Shown: positions 42,458 through 54,670 of the stretch, one piece after another
Layout: every line of letters begins with the position of its first letter
Position numbering within the stretch: position 1 is the first letter of the stretch
NCBI GenBank assembly: GCA_018806915.1
Contig: JAGKQI010000078.1
Coordinates: 1,546,736 to 1,610,735 of the forward strand
From: Phytophthora colocasiae
Lineage: Eukaryota; Oomycota; Peronosporomycetes; Peronosporales; Peronosporaceae
Length of the DNA stretch: 64,000 nucleotides
Reading direction: 5' to 3'
Made by a program: the position numbers and the translations under genes
Notes under the pieces: generated by a model
Databases searched by the model: none
What the model was told of the DNA's origin: nothing
Seen by the model: the letters and a program-made list of their open reading frames with translations, nothing else

Positions 42458-42640
42458 CGAATCCCGACCATGACACGTGGTCTTTCACTCTACCAGCTCG
42501 ACTACATGCTATGTGTAGTCGAGCTGGTAGAGTGAAAGACCACGTGTCATGGTCGGGTTCGCTTTAAAGTACGAACGGACTTGACTGTTAGCTCGGATGT
42601 ACGCGGGATCGGTGTTTCCAGCTAGAGCTTTCCCCAGTCC
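42386..42640. repeat. Near-perfect palindrome of about 250 bp at the effector 3' end
   Basis: Arms 42386-42506 and 42514-42640 are inverted copies, separated by 7 nt (TGCTATG). They differ mainly by a 7-nt gap and one extra base near 42455 and 42563. The right arm, read in reverse, keeps the frame where the left arm has a stop. Confidence 0.92.
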
Positions 42641-42724
42641 AAAAATGTGTCACTTTTCGTTAGCATTGGTGCGCTCGGTATTATTATCGCCATTATGGTG
42701 CAGCGAAGCAACAAGTCCAATTGA
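42641..42724 (+). pseudogene. Orphaned C-terminal tail of the effector-like gene
   Basis: Right of the palindrome the plus strand reads 'FVSIGALGIIIAIMVQRSNK' and stops at TGA 42722-42724. It matches the membrane-like end 'FLVSIGAIATVITLLLKSQM' of the paralogue on the minus strand (about 54760-54700). Confidence 0.65.
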
Positions 42725-43094
42725 AGTGGCACTTGAGGAACATACTCCTTCGAAATAATATACACTCCAAAGCAGTTTTTCGCTCGCATGAATATTAGCA
42801 GAACTTAAAGAGTTCCTCAATTGACGTCAGAGTTCGACTTTCATCTCTATAATTTATGGCATAGTTTGTACAAACAAAAGACACATTTCAACTGAACACT
42901 CATTACTCAGTCTATCTAATGGAAACAACAACAGACCATCACTGGCTGCAGTGGCCGCATCCTCAATGAGAAACGAAGATGTGGAAACAATGTGCGAGGA
43001 AGAGGTCAAGCAAGGATTTCCATGCATTACGGTTTTGAAAAGTATGTGTATATCATCGTATTCCTTCCATGTTATCACTTGCTCGAAGTTGTCT
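42725..43094. other. Spacer between effector-like gene and ankyrin gene B
   Basis: About 370 bp, no supported gene. It is the shared 3' region of two convergent genes. No repeat or terminator was recognised. Confidence 0.5.
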
Positions 43095-44450
43095 TCACAC
43101 TGAATCCAGCCATTGCATTACGTGTAAATGGCCGTTAGCTGCAGCAGCATCCATTACCTCACTAGTACTCCATCCTTCTTTGTGTAGCCATTTTACCACG
43201 TCAAGATGGCCATTAGCAGCAGCATACACCAGTGCAGTCAAAGACACCGTTACCATCCGAGTCAGCTCAAGCCACTGCACAATATCAAGTCGACCTAACG
43301 CGGCAGCACCTTCCACTGCTTTATGCGTGCAAGTTGCGGAAGTATTGAAATGTAGCCATTTCAGCATGGTGAAATCCCCGTTCGATGCCGCACCATCCAT
43401 CGCGATACCCGTGCAGCCTTCAGAGCGGTTGGCATGCAACCACTGGACAACTTCGAGTTGATTCGCGTAGAAACTGTTGGGAACTTTACTCAGACAACAA
43501 GTGTCACTTGACGAACCAAGGCATGAAGGAACATGGTAACGTCTTGATGCCGCCAGGTCCATCGCTTTTGTTGTGCAGCCTTCGGACCGGTGTATATGTA
43601 GCCATTTCACAACATCCAAATGGCCTCGAGCAGCAGCAGCATCCATTGCGGCACTTGTACAACGGGGGTGTTGACCTGGAGACGAAATCATTGCAGAATG
43701 ACGCTCGATTCCATAGAGGAACTGCAGAACATGTAAGTGTCCATTTCTCGCTGCCACGTCCATGGTGGTGGACGGTCTGAAGAAGTTGTCCTCTCGAACT
43801 TGACGAGGTAGAATGACATCTCCTTCTCGGAATAACTCAACATTGGGATCGTCATTGTACTCTTCATACAAATACTTGACCACCTCCAGTTGACCAGCTC
43901 CTGCCGCTGCAAACATTGCTTCCGACGGGAAATTCGGCTGATTGTGGACCAGAAACCACTCCAGAAACGAAATGTCGCCCGCTTCAGCTGCTTGGCGGAC
44001 CACTGCTCGCACTGCTATGTCGTCTCGTTGCAGCAAGTAGAGCAGAACTTCCTTCCGCTGAGGCCATTCCGACTCTGGGCTCCGGTTAAGTTTGACTTCT
44101 CCCAGCCAAAAGTCATTTGCGATCGCCCATTTGAGCTCTTCCAACTGGTTTTGGTAGACTGCTTCATGAGTGATGACGTTGCTGCTAACGCTCCATCCTG
44201 GGTGAGAGCTCATACGCTCAAACAACTGATGCACCAAGTCCCACCGACCACTTTTGGCAGCTTGGTCCAGGATTTCATCCATGTGATTTCCCTCAAAAAG
44301 CTGGATAATCTCCCTTTGCCCATTTCGAACCACTTCTTCGACGACAGCTTTAGTAGTTGATTGTTCTGGAAATTGAGAAAGAAGCCATTTAACCACCTTC
44401 AGATCTCCGCGACGTACGGATTGGACCAGCGCCTGGGTAAATTGCTGATG
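43095..44450 (-). pseudogene. Ankyrin-like repeat gene B, C-terminal part, cut off by Gypsy
   Basis: 451 codons in one frame, no internal stop. It holds about ten ankyrin-type units, e.g. 'STTMDVAARNGHLHVLQFLY', 'CTSAAMDAAAARGHLDVVKW' and 'LVYAAANGHLDVVKWLHKEG', and stops at 43095. The apparent start 'MRLNPLH' at 44474 is LTR sequence. The true frame continues upstream from 'HQQFTQALVQSVRRGDL' across one copy of GAAG to the N-terminal part at 54255-54503. The paralogue gene A has the same order of parts. Confidence 0.85.
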
Positions 44451-44454
44451 GAAG

Positions 44455-45293
44455 TGTAATGGGTTTAGTCTCACTGCCCACCAGTGGGTCGAATAGCTGG
44501 TGCTGCGCCGGGTGGAATATCCAAGGATCGGGTGCTAAAGAGCACACTTCAACTTCACACGCTCCTGTTGGCTCGGTTCACCGCGCCGGTTTGTTCGATG
44601 CTGCAGCACGAACGCACCTATTTATATTAAAAGCCTAATAGACTTCTACTTTCGTCTTTCGTTCCTTCGTTCCTTCGTTCCTCCGTTCCTTCGTAGACGT
44701 CAGTCCTCGTTGGTCCTCCTGCACTCACGACAGTACTAACTGCTCGTCCTCCAAGTCCCGCGACTTACGCTACCCGGCCGTACCAGGTGAGTCGTCTTCT
44801 CCGACCCTCGACTGGCTGCCACGTTCGTCACCGCTTGGAAACCCGATAGTCCTCCTCTCGCTTGTACACCAAGTTCCTCCTTAAACCGCCGCCCTTCGTT
44901 CCTCTCGTACAACCACTCGGTTGCTTTGACGCCACTTCGTGTCTACGAAGTGCGCCTTACTCGTCGTTTCTCGGGGTGCTCTCCAGCCGTCGAATTCCGA
45001 AGTGCCCTCTAGCCGTCCGATTTGCAAGTGAGCTTCGGGCTCATCGTGCCTTCCGTCTGTCTCCTCATAGTGCACGTCCAGCATAGATCTCACTTCGCGT
45101 GACTCGTGCCGTCAACCAATACGGTCTCTCCTATTGGCACTTCCATCGCAGTCAGTGTCACTTCTGTAGGCGGCTTCAAGCACGATCGTGGGTCTAACCC
45201 AGATCCAGGTTGAAGTTCTCGCCGATCCACTTCCAACAGTCGCTGAGCTGCCCGTTCACAACTTTGGCCCACTTCGGGGTCCAACCTGTTACA
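44455..45293 (-). repeat. Gypsy 3' LTR
   Basis: Contains a degenerate run of CGTTCCTT units (44655-44693) also present in the other LTR, which is about 32 bp longer. Confidence 0.9.
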
Positions 45294-46905
45294 CGCCTCC
45301 ATCCATCCTAAGGTCTTCCACGACCTTATCGCTGTCAAAGAGTTGGTCGTATTCTGCGATGGACATCCACCGTCCTCCTCGCTCAGGGTTTCCTATGTCG
45401 CCCTCGGCAGCTGTACTTTCTCTGCAGTACTCGCTGGCTGGTCGTAACAGGTATTCAAGTACATATTGGCCGGCCTTATTTCTTCGTCGCCGCCTTCTGA
45501 GTTCCACCAAGAGTCCGTTCTCGGTATCGCCCGTTCCTTCGTTTCCCACTGCTGTTGCAGGTCTCTTCTTGCCGCGTCCAGCAACGGCTGAATTAACAGG
45601 AGCCGCCGTTGTTCTCGTAGTCGTTCCTGTCGCCTCGTCATCTTCGTCTTCGGACCGTGCATCTTCGTACTCAATCTGCTCAGCTAGATCCCGGGCTGCT
45701 GCGTCCAACAGGACCGTTGGTTGCCGGTAGGTTACCAGGAACGACGTGTGAACTATAAATTGCTCGTGCTCATTCCCGTCGTCCTCCCGTTCCACCAGAA
45801 AGTTATCGTACCCTGCAGACTCCACTATTCGCATCGGACCGATCCACTGATGAGCAAACTTCGAGGCTGCGGGTCCACGCGGAGGTCGAAACATCCATAC
45901 TCGATCTCCAGGCTCGAAATTCGTCCCTCTTCCTGGCCTTCCTATCGTAATACCGTGCTTGCCGACGTTGTTCTCGTTCTCTAGCCTGCTCCGGCACACT
46001 TATGCGCCTCCTTTAGACTACTCAACAGCTTCGCATGGTGTTTCACCAAGTCGCCAGCCTCTGTCACTCGCGTTGCGCGTAATAATTCGTTGGGTGCTCT
46101 TAATCTCCGTCCCATCATCAACTCGTTCGGGGATAACATCACCGTTGAATGTCGTCCAGAATTGTAAGAATACACCGCGTAATCCACCCAGGTGTCCCAG
46201 TCTCGTTGTTTCTCGTCACTCACTGAACGTTGCTATACAATCTTTCCAAGTACGGTGAAATCGCTCTACCAGGCCGATCATTTGGGGTCGATAGGGGACT
46301 GGGTTGATCTGCTGCGCTTGTAACAAGACCACCAATTCCTCAATCACTTTGCCAACAAGTTCTGGTGCTCCGTCCGTCAGGATTTCTCGAAAGGGTCCAA
46401 ATCGTAACACCACTTGCCTCATTAGAAACTCTGCGATGTTCTCAGCGGTATGATCGCTTTACTGCTATGGCAACTGCGCCATATCTCGTCACGTATTCTA
46501 CAGCCGCCACCACGTATCTCTTGCCTCCATCGGTGGCTGGTAACGGACCCGCTACGTCGAGAGCCCACGGTCACCGACATCTCCTCCTCGTAAGCTGCGT
46601 AGTGGTGGTATCACTTCTCGAGGGCGTGCCTTACGACTGCCGCACTCCTGACACCCTAACACCCACCGTCGTACTTCATTCTGCAGTCCTGGTCACCAAT
46701 ATTGTTGAGCTATCCGTGCGTACGTATGCGTTGCTCTTAAATGTCCAGCCCAGACGCTGTCGTGACATTCCTTGAACACTGTAGCCCAAAGTGCGGGTGG
46801 AAGAACTACTCGTCGTCCGTTAGGTCGTTCCACGACTACCAGTCCGAACACCCTGCTAATCGCCTTACCCTGGTGTCTTCCAGCTTGCAACATCTTTTGT
46901 ACCAT
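45294..46905 (-). pseudogene. Gypsy integrase, several frames
   Basis: The zinc-binding His pair is in 'HDSVWAGHLRATHTYARIAQ' (46790-46695). The catalytic region is spread over short frames: the 'ILTDGAPELVG' and 'YRPQMIGLVERFHRTW' segments at 46422-46216 give Asp and Glu. The C-terminal part 'DRVWMFRPPRGPAASKFAHQ' with 'WIGPMRIVE' follows at 45999-45600. At least three frame breaks are present. Confidence 0.8.
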
Positions 46906-47208
46906 CCGGCTCTTGTTCTGCTCCTCGATAATTTCTTACGTCAGTCAATTGCTAGCGTTGGTTCCCGCATTCTCCGCTGTCGTACACGTTCCACTTCACT
47001 GGGGTTCGTCACAGCAGGTTGGGGTTCAACTCGTTGCTCATCTTCTGCTCTCTCGTTAATCTCGAGTAACCTCGCGTCAGTCGTTGTTGTGTCCACGCGC
47101 GACACGTTACCAGTGTCCGCAGAGTTGTCGTCATCCTGCATTGACGTCGTTCTCACCGGGGTTACTGCAGTTAAGCTCGTTTGTCGTTCCACCGCATCTC
47201 CCGCTTCA

Positions 47209-49121
47209 TTACCGCTCTTTCCGTCCGCCCAGGTGACCGTTTTGCTGTTCCGCCTTCTTCGTGCGGCTGGTTGTCGTGCGTTTCTGCGTTTTAGTCCGTT
47301 CTGAAGTCATTGTATTCTTCGTTGGCTCAGGTGTCGTTCGCTGCTCGTCTGTCGACGTTGCTTCACCCGATGCTTGCTCCTCTAGTCTGCGTTTCGCGGC
47401 TCTCGTTAGTGGACGTTCTGTTACCACTGGGGTCGCGTGTTCCGACAACCTCGTCATCTTCCGTTTCTTGGCGCGTTTTGTTTTCTTGGTACTCGAGCCT
47501 CCTACTTGCACGTTCTCGTTTCTTTGGGTCACCGCTTCTACCAGCTCGTCGACAACAGCTAGTACTTCTTCGTTGGCCCCTTCGTTCGCTGTGCCACGCT
47601 CATTCCTTCCTTGGTCACCTCTGTTGGTAGGGCCACCATTCATCGTCACTTCACTCGTCTCGGTTGCTACCGGGCTGTTCTTCAAGACGTTTGCCGGTGT
47701 TTCATTTCTTTGCTTCGTTCTCCGCCGCCACCCAATAGCTGCTCGTAACTTTGCCGCTACCGGTGCTCTAGACAAGGCGTCAGCCACCACGTTCGTATTC
47801 CCAGGTCTATACTGCACGTCAAAATCAAACTCCTGGAGAGTGAGGGCCCACCGATGTAGTTTTCCAGTCAGATTTGGACTCGTCATGAGCCACTTCAAGG
47901 CGGCATGATCCGTTATGATCTCGAATCGCCGTCCGTACAAATAGGGTCTAAACAATTTGATTGCCCACACTACAGCAAAGCATTCCAGCTCGGTAATCCC
48001 GTACTTGCTCTCCGTGTCGCTGTTCACTTTACTCGCGAATGCTACAGGTTGCCATCCGTCACCTTTGTCCTGCATCAGACACGCTCCCAGTCCAACTTTA
48101 CTTGCGTCGGTCACCACACGAAAGAGAAGCCTAAAGTCCGGATAGATCAACAATGGCTTTGCCGTCAAGATGCCCTTCACCTTCTCGAAAGCTTCTTTTT
48201 GCGCACTGCCCCATTCCCAGGCCACACCTTTCCTCAGCAACTTCGTTACAGGTGCCATGAGCGAACCAAAACCATTAACAAATCGTCGGTAGTAACCTGC
48301 CAGGTGAACAAACCTCTTGGCCTCTACAGCATCGTTCGGGGTCGGGAACTCACGTACTGCGCTAACCAGTCGATCCAAAGGTCGTACACCGTCGCTACTA
48401 AGTTCATGTCCTAGATACTCCATTGTCTTCGTCGCAAACTTGCATTTCTTGAGTTTGAGGGTCAATCCTGCACGTTGCAAACGTTCGAGTACCGCCGCCA
48501 GCTCAACAATGTGTCGTTCAATCCCGCCACGCGTAAATATCACTATGTCGTCGAGGTAAACCAGGCATGTGGTCCAAGTGAGTCCCCTCAACACTCCGTT
48601 CATCAACCTCTGAAATGTAGAAGGAGCGTTAGTGAGACCAAAGGGCATTCGCACAAATCTATATAAGCCCTTTTTCGTCGTGAACGCCGTTTTGTCGCGA
48701 TCTTCCGGCGCTACAAGGATCTGCCAATAACCAGCACGCAAATCCAACGTCGTAAACAACAAAGCACCTCCCAAGGCTTCCAACGTTTCATCTATTCGAG
48801 GTAGAGGATAAACGTCCTTCTTCGTAACCTTGTTGAGCGCCCTATAATCCACACAAAAGCGCACCTCGCCATCTTTCTTGCGCACCAGAACAACAGGAAT
48901 CCCCATCCACCGTTGCCTTCTTCGATGACACCCGACTTCAACATCTTCTCGACGTTACTCTCAATTATACTGTCGTCCGTCTGAGCTTGACGCCGTCGTT
49001 TCAGCATTATCGGCGAGGCTTCACCGGTATCGATATGGTGAGTCACGTTCAACGTCGTCGCTGGAGGACATTCGCCAATACTCGCCGTCAGCGAACGATA
49101 CACTCTCAAAAGTTTCATCAC
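47209..49121 (-). pseudogene. Gypsy reverse transcriptase and RNase H
   Basis: A 565-codon frame (48906-47209) starts inside RT ('GIPVVLVRKKDGEVRFCVDY'). It contains 'LDLRAGYWQI', 'MPFGLTNAPSTFQRLMN', the catalytic 'YLDDIVIF', and RNase H with 'VVTDASKVGLGACLMQ', 'ELECFAVVWAI' and 'YRPGNTNVVADALSR'. The upstream part of RT ('HHIDTGEASPIMLKRRR') lies in another frame at 49121-48900. After RNase H comes a low-complexity, Thr/Arg-rich linker. Confidence 0.88.
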
Positions 49122-49467
49122 GAGTTCATGGGTCTCGGGTCGTTACTTCAATGTCCACTTCCGACTCATCCGGTAGAGGTGTCTTGCTGTCGCCCAACTT
49201 ATCCACCCAATCCTTTACTCGTTCGGTATCCAGTTCACCGCTCATTGTCAAGATTTCCATGTCGTCGTCCAAGGGTATCCATGTTCCGAGCTCCTTCTTG
49301 TTCGGGATCTTCGCCAGACTTAACATTGGTGTTGATAGCAGGCACCCATGCTCGTCCGTTCCGTGCCGTCGTCACTGTCGCCGCCAATAACACGGATCCG
49401 GTCTTCCTGGTGGGTATGAACAGACCCCGCTCTCCATCATTTGCCGTCACTGAAACTTGCACTGGTG

Positions 49468-50051
49468 TCACGGTATTGCCACTCCAGGCTCTGTCGTCAA
49501 CACCATCCGTACCGCGGCAACTTTGGCGCCACCATCAACATCGTATGTCCTAAAAGGAATTACCACTGTTCGCCCAGTGTCCGCATAGCGAATCTCTTGC
49601 TTCTCAAAGTCCATTGTGGCACCCTTCGTTCGCATGAAGTCGACTCCCAGTAAAAATTCATCATCACATCCAGCTACCACGCACGCATCGATCGTCAACT
49701 TTTCTCCGAACACCGTCGTGAGTAAAACGCCATACTCCTACCACGTCGAGTAGGAGAAGCCTCCGATGCCTTCTACAAAGTCTACCGGAGCTTTCACCGC
49801 CACTCTGTCGCCATGAGCCATCAGTCCGTCCCAGCTATCGTATAACGCGCGCCGCTATCCAGTTTCACACGTCTCTTTTCACCGTCAACATCCATGAAAG
49901 CAGTCGGCAAGCCGTCATCTGCTCCAACATATTCCACGGTAACTTCGTCATTCTCTGCTGTCGAGGTGGTTGCCGGTCGCTGCTTCTTCACCAAACTCAC
50001 ACGTCCTATTCCAGACGTCCGCGGTATTCGTACGCCGTCCGTCTCGTTCAA
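49468..50051 (-). pseudogene. Gypsy aspartic protease region
   Basis: '[14 protein letters not shown]' at about 49870-49830 is the protease active-site motif (DSGA). 'DDEFLLGVDFMRTKGATMDF' at about 49680-49600 is the typical second half. The two are in different frames. Confidence 0.75.
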
Positions 50052-50916
50052 GCGTCGTTGTTGCTTGCACGTCTCTGTAGTGCGTCCCAGGCATCGTCGG
50101 CTTCACCACGCCGTTTCAACCGTAAAGCAGCAGCCTTGACTTCTCGTTCAGCAGCAGTCACTCGTACGTTTTGTCGTTTCCGAGCCAAGCACGCCTTGGC
50201 TTTCAGCCGTTTGCCACTTTCTTTGCTCTACGCCTGGCACATCGTTGGTTCGTGATTTCGTCATTGTTGCCGTCCTCGTTCTTCGGTGCCGTGTCTTTGC
50301 TTCCGGTGTGAATCTCGGGTGGCTCACGGTGTAGTGCTGTTGTCGTAACTTTGTTCGGTGCTCTGGTGCTCTTCACTTCAAACAGCGTATTCGGAACCCC
50401 TTTGTCATGCGTTGTCGACGTCACTGTCGAACTACGTCATCTGACACGAGTCCTCCACCTTCTTCTCTACTTCGACGTTAAGAACGTCGTCACCTCGCGC
50501 TTCCTCGTTTGGAGCTTCTCCCTCGCCCCCTCCAGCTTCGCTATTGGTACATCCACCGTAGCGACGCTGGATAACTCGTAATTCTCGCTCTTCATCTTCT
50601 CTTCGCGCTCGTGCAAAACGCACTGAAGCCACCGTTGGTCGAACAGTTGCTACACACCTTGCCGCACGCTCAATGTCTTCCTCCGCCGCGTCTTTCAGCA
50701 GCACTTGCACCACTTGGCGCAGTCCCTCGCCTGCCTCGTCGCCTGCGTTCTCGTCATCGTGATTCTCCTCGTCACTCACACCATTGTCGTCTCTCTTCGT
50801 CTTCTCAACTCGGCTTAATCCGGCTGTAGCACTCTCGGTTATCGACACCTCAGGGCCCCCAGCCGCTTCGACTACTCGTCGGGGATACTGGACACTTCGT
50901 GGACACCATACTCCCC

Positions 50917-53102
50917 CTATGGCGTCCGACCCCCGTTTTCCGGACTCTTGCGCTCTTCCTTACGTTTGGCCAGGTATTGATCGCTCTTGGACTTGGCAGC
51001 GGTATCCGTACAGTCTCGGGCAAAGTGACCAAACTTGTTGCACGCGAAGCACTTAGGTCCATTGGTACAGTACTGCGCCCAGTGGCCATCCTGGCCGCAG
51101 ATAAAGCATCGGTTGCCGTCCGTATTACTCTTCGCACTGCTCTGGCGTCCTCGACTCTGTTCAGCCAGCACCTGTCGAACTGCCGCCTTCAGCTTCTTCT
51201 GGGGTTTCACGTCACGTTCGTCTTCGCTGGATTCGGCCGTACGCTTGGGCTTTACCTTCTTGCGTGGCTTGGGTTCCTCTTCGTCATCCTCATCGGTGGA
51301 ATCCTCCTGCCTGCGAGCTTTCTTCTTCTTGGTGGTTCGTTTGGATTCTGCCTTCTTCGATTTCGTCCTCTTCTGACTGGGTTCCGCCCAGTACCTGGAA
51401 TTCCAAGTGCGTCCAGCTGGAAGCTCATAATTTCCCGTGATAATGTTCCAGGCTCCCTTTGGGTTGGTATAGAGAACCAGGCCATCCGGGTCCACTGCTG
51501 CGTAGTTCTTGATTCCTTCCGTCACTCCCGTGACTGGGACATACACGCTCCCAACACCCGGCAACGTCACTGTACGAGCCGTTACTTCATCTGTCGAATT
51601 CGTCCCTGCCGCTGTTGTTGTTCCCAACGCTTTCTCGGCTGTCGACGCCATTGGTGCCAAGCTTTCCATAGGATCATCTATCCCTGTCGCTTTGATCACC
51701 GCTTCCTCCAAGTTCTCGGGTTCCTGCTGTTTGACCAACTGCCGTGTGGTTTTGTCCATTCCACGGTAGAACTGCGCCATCAGCACGCGTTCACTGACTC
51801 GACTTCTTCCAGCTGCCTTTCCGGAGTGCCGCTGCGTAATCCGCATGGGACTCTTTCACACCACGTGACCGTGTATTCACTCCGGTACTCGGCTAACGAG
51901 ATGTCCTCCTTCCAGGTCCATACCGTCGCAGTAGGGCTTGCTTCAAGTGCGTCCAGGTCCGTTCGGGATCACTCAGTCTTCGGTTAAAATCAACCCACCA
52001 GCTCGCAGCTTCCGCCATCAGCGCTTGTTCCCCAATATGAAGTAGAGGCATGGTCACTCCATTCTCCACGTCCCGACTCACGAGCTCCTTGAAGTGCCAA
52101 GTCAATTCGGTCAGTCCAAGTCGAGACCGAAGCTCCACTCGTCGGCGTAAACGTCGGCAGCTCAGGTCTTTCACGTTGCCTCGGCGTGTATGTTCACGAC
52201 GTCGATCCCGTTGTTTATCTCGTCGTCCCGGGGAATATCGCTGTTCTTGATACTGTCGTCGTCTCCGTCGTTCTCGTTGCTCTCGTCGTGGGCGTCGCTG
52301 TCGTACTGGTTCTCGTCGGTCCGAGTCACTGCTTGAGCTCTCCGAGCTACTGCTTCGTCCGTGCGGTAATCCGTGTCCTCGGGGTCCTCGGCCGTCAGAA
52401 TCATCACTACTACTGGAGGAGGACGGTGGATCATCCCCTCCTGGTCGTTCACGACGCCGGTGTCCGACACGTTGTCTCTGTGGTGTTCCTGGTCGACCTT
52501 GAGACCTTCCTCTTCTTTCTCGTTCTGGAGACCGTCGCCGACCTACACTGGGTTCTCGTTCGTCGTTTTCTCTTCCGAAGACCTTGTTGGTACCGACCTC
52601 GCGGCCCTCTTACTTCACGACTATTGTCCCGCTCAGCTCGTAGCTGTTCACGTGGTACATCTTCATTACGACGCAGTCTCAACTGTCGGACTTCTTCTCG
52701 AAGTTCTTGAAGTTCCGCAGCCATAGCATCCGTAGCCGCAGGTACCCGTGGTTCTGGTGCATCTCCATCAAGGTTTTGGTCCCCAAGTGGCTCTGGTTCT
52801 ACAACTCGTCCAAGTACTCCTTCGTTCACTTCATCGGCTCGTTCCACGGCATGTTGCTCGTCACGCGGTTGTTCCAAGTGCTGTTCTCTGGCAGCAGAGC
52901 GTCGTAGCTGTCGCTCGTTGCCTGGTGCTTCTTCCAGAGGTACGACCCGAACTCGATTGCTTTCACCGGGCTTTTCTAATTGGCCAAGGACAGCGTCGAC
53001 TAGGTCCTTGCCGCTCTGGAATTCCTGCTCTTCCCCGTTGGCTGCTCTGGTGAGGAATCGCTCAGCGTTCTCCCATTCTCTGCGTGCTTGACTCCTCGTC
53101 AA
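50917..53102 (-). pseudogene. Gypsy gag with two zinc knuckles, frameshifted
   Basis: Parts from upstream to downstream: a charged N-terminal coiled region (53102-52449), the capsid-like core 'LIGEQALMAEAASWWVDF' type segment (about 52050-51990, read 'HIGEQALMAEAASWWVDFN'), and a C-terminal frame (51846-50917) with two CCHC knuckles, CFICGQDGHWAQYC and CFACNKFGHFARDC. Frame changes occur near 52450, 52170 and 51870. Between gag and protease (50848-50203) the frames are short and not assigned. Confidence 0.8.
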
Positions 53103-53383
53103 TACCCTGGGTTCGCTGGCTTCTCTCGCTGACGGAGCTCGCTTATCTTCATACTCGTCAGGGCTGATCGTGGCTTCGTCGCTGCTACTTGCGCCACCCT
53201 GCTACCTCATCATTCATTGTTCGACGACTCTGAGAGCTTCTCGCCTCGTACTTCTCGATCGTGTCGAAGCCTGCTTCCTCGTAGATCTCTTTCGAGCCGT
53301 TTCTCTCGTTTCGTTCATCATTACTCGCGTTGAATTCCGTCGGCGCCGTTGTTGCAGTGAGACAAGCCCCTGTATGACCACCA

Positions 53384-54254
53384 TGTAATGGGTTTAGTCT
53401 CACTGCCCACCAGTGGGTCGAATAGCTGGTGCTGCGCCGGGTGGAATATCCAAGGATCGGGTGCTAAAGAGCACACTTCAACTTCACACGCTCCTGTTGG
53501 CTCGGTTCACCGCGCCGGTTTGTTCGATGCTGCAGCACGAACGCACCTATTTATATTAAAAGCCTAATAGACTTCTACTTTCGTCTTTCGTTCCTTCGTT
53601 CCTTCGTTCCTCCGTTCCTTCGTAGACGTCAGTCCTCGTTGGTCCTCCTGCACTCACGACAGTACTAACTGCTCGTCCTCCAAGTCCGCGACTTACGCTA
53701 CCCCGGCCGTACCAGGTGAGTCGTCTTCTCCGACCCTCGACTGGCTGCCACGTTCGTCACCGCTTTGAAACCCGATAGTCCTCCTCTCGCTTGTACACCA
53801 AGTTCCTCCTTAAACCGCCGCCCTTCGTTCCTCTCGTACAACCACTCCGGTTGCTTTGACGCCACTTCGTGTCTACGAAAGTGGCGCCTTCTACTCGTCG
53901 TTTCTTTAAACGAAGGGTGCCGAATCTGGCGCCTCAGCCGTCGAATTCCGAAGAGTGCCCTCTAGCCGTCCGATTTGCAAGTGCAGCTTCCGGGCTCATC
54001 GTGCCCTTGCTTCCGTCTGTCTCCTCATAAGTGCACGTCCAGCATAGATCTCACTTCGCGTGACTCGTGCCGTCAACCAATACGGTCTCTCCTATTGGCA
54101 CTTCCATCGCAGTCAGTGTCACTTCTGTAGGCGGCTTCAAGCACGATCGTGGGTCTAACCCAGATCCAGGTTGAAGTTCTCGCCGATCCACTTCCAACAG
54201 TCGCTGAGCTGCCCGTTCACAACTTTGGCCCACTTCGGGGTCCAACCTGTTACA
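53384..54254 (-). repeat. Gypsy 5' LTR
   Basis: 871 bp, matches the 3' LTR with indels, including an extra stretch around 53900-53930. Confidence 0.9.
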
Positions 54255-54503
54255 GAAGTATTGGGGTTCGGAGTGCAGGAGTTTCAGTGCAGACCATTTC
54301 CCATCGGTGAGCAGTTGACTTCGATTCCACATGAGCATTGGCAGCTCCACCATTCCAATGCGACTTAGCTCACAGGCTCGACCAAGAGTCATGTTAGCCA
54401 CTAGGAAGTTCGAGATAATCACCGATACAGTTCCCACAACTTCAGCTGGAAGTTTCTCGCGGAGGATAGAGCAAGTGATCGTTAGCTGTAACTTCGGCCC
54501 CAT
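54255..54503 (-). pseudogene. Ankyrin-like repeat gene B, N-terminal part
   Basis: ATG at 54501-54503 ('MGPKLQLTITCSILREKLP'), 83 codons up to 'LLHSEPQYF', where the Gypsy LTR begins. It aligns with the start of gene A: both read 'VV' repeats, then 'RACELSRIG' here against 'QACKWTRIG' there, then 'LKLLHSEPQYF' against 'AKLLQTERHYY'. Joined across the insertion, the gene would encode about 534 aa. Confidence 0.8.
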
Positions 54504-54670
54504 GCTGAGGTACAGCAAATTGAGTAATGCGCTTCTTGTTAAAGTCTGGCTTCTGTTCGATGAAAACACGATGACACTAGACTTTCAGATGGTTAAATCG
54601 AAGACTGACGCCAATCGAGAGTGGTTCGAGAGAGTTAGTTTCTCTTCAGAATTCAAATCATTCTCTACAA

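Larger units (their letters stand above)
44455..54254 (-). mobile_element. Gypsy LTR retrotransposon, 9.8 kb, frameshifted
   Basis: LTRs at 44455-45293 (839 bp) and 53384-54254 (871 bp) start TGTAATGGG and end CCTGTTACA. They are flanked by GAAG (44451-44454, 54255-54258). LTR lengths differ because of several small indels (around 44945-44990 against 53875-53940), so this insertion is older than the two elements with identical LTRs. Gag and pol run minus. The 3' purine tract is GGATGGATGGAGGCG, and the primer site after the 5' LTR begins TGGTGGTCATAC; its tRNA was not identified. Confidence 0.92.

Noticed and set aside
44451..44474. Start codon of ankyrin gene B at 44474
   Set aside because: The codon lies in Gypsy LTR sequence; the true upstream frame is at 54255-54503.
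50899..51987. Plus-strand ORF of 362 codons
   Set aside because: It is the shadow of Gypsy gag, which has two clear zinc knuckles on the minus strand.
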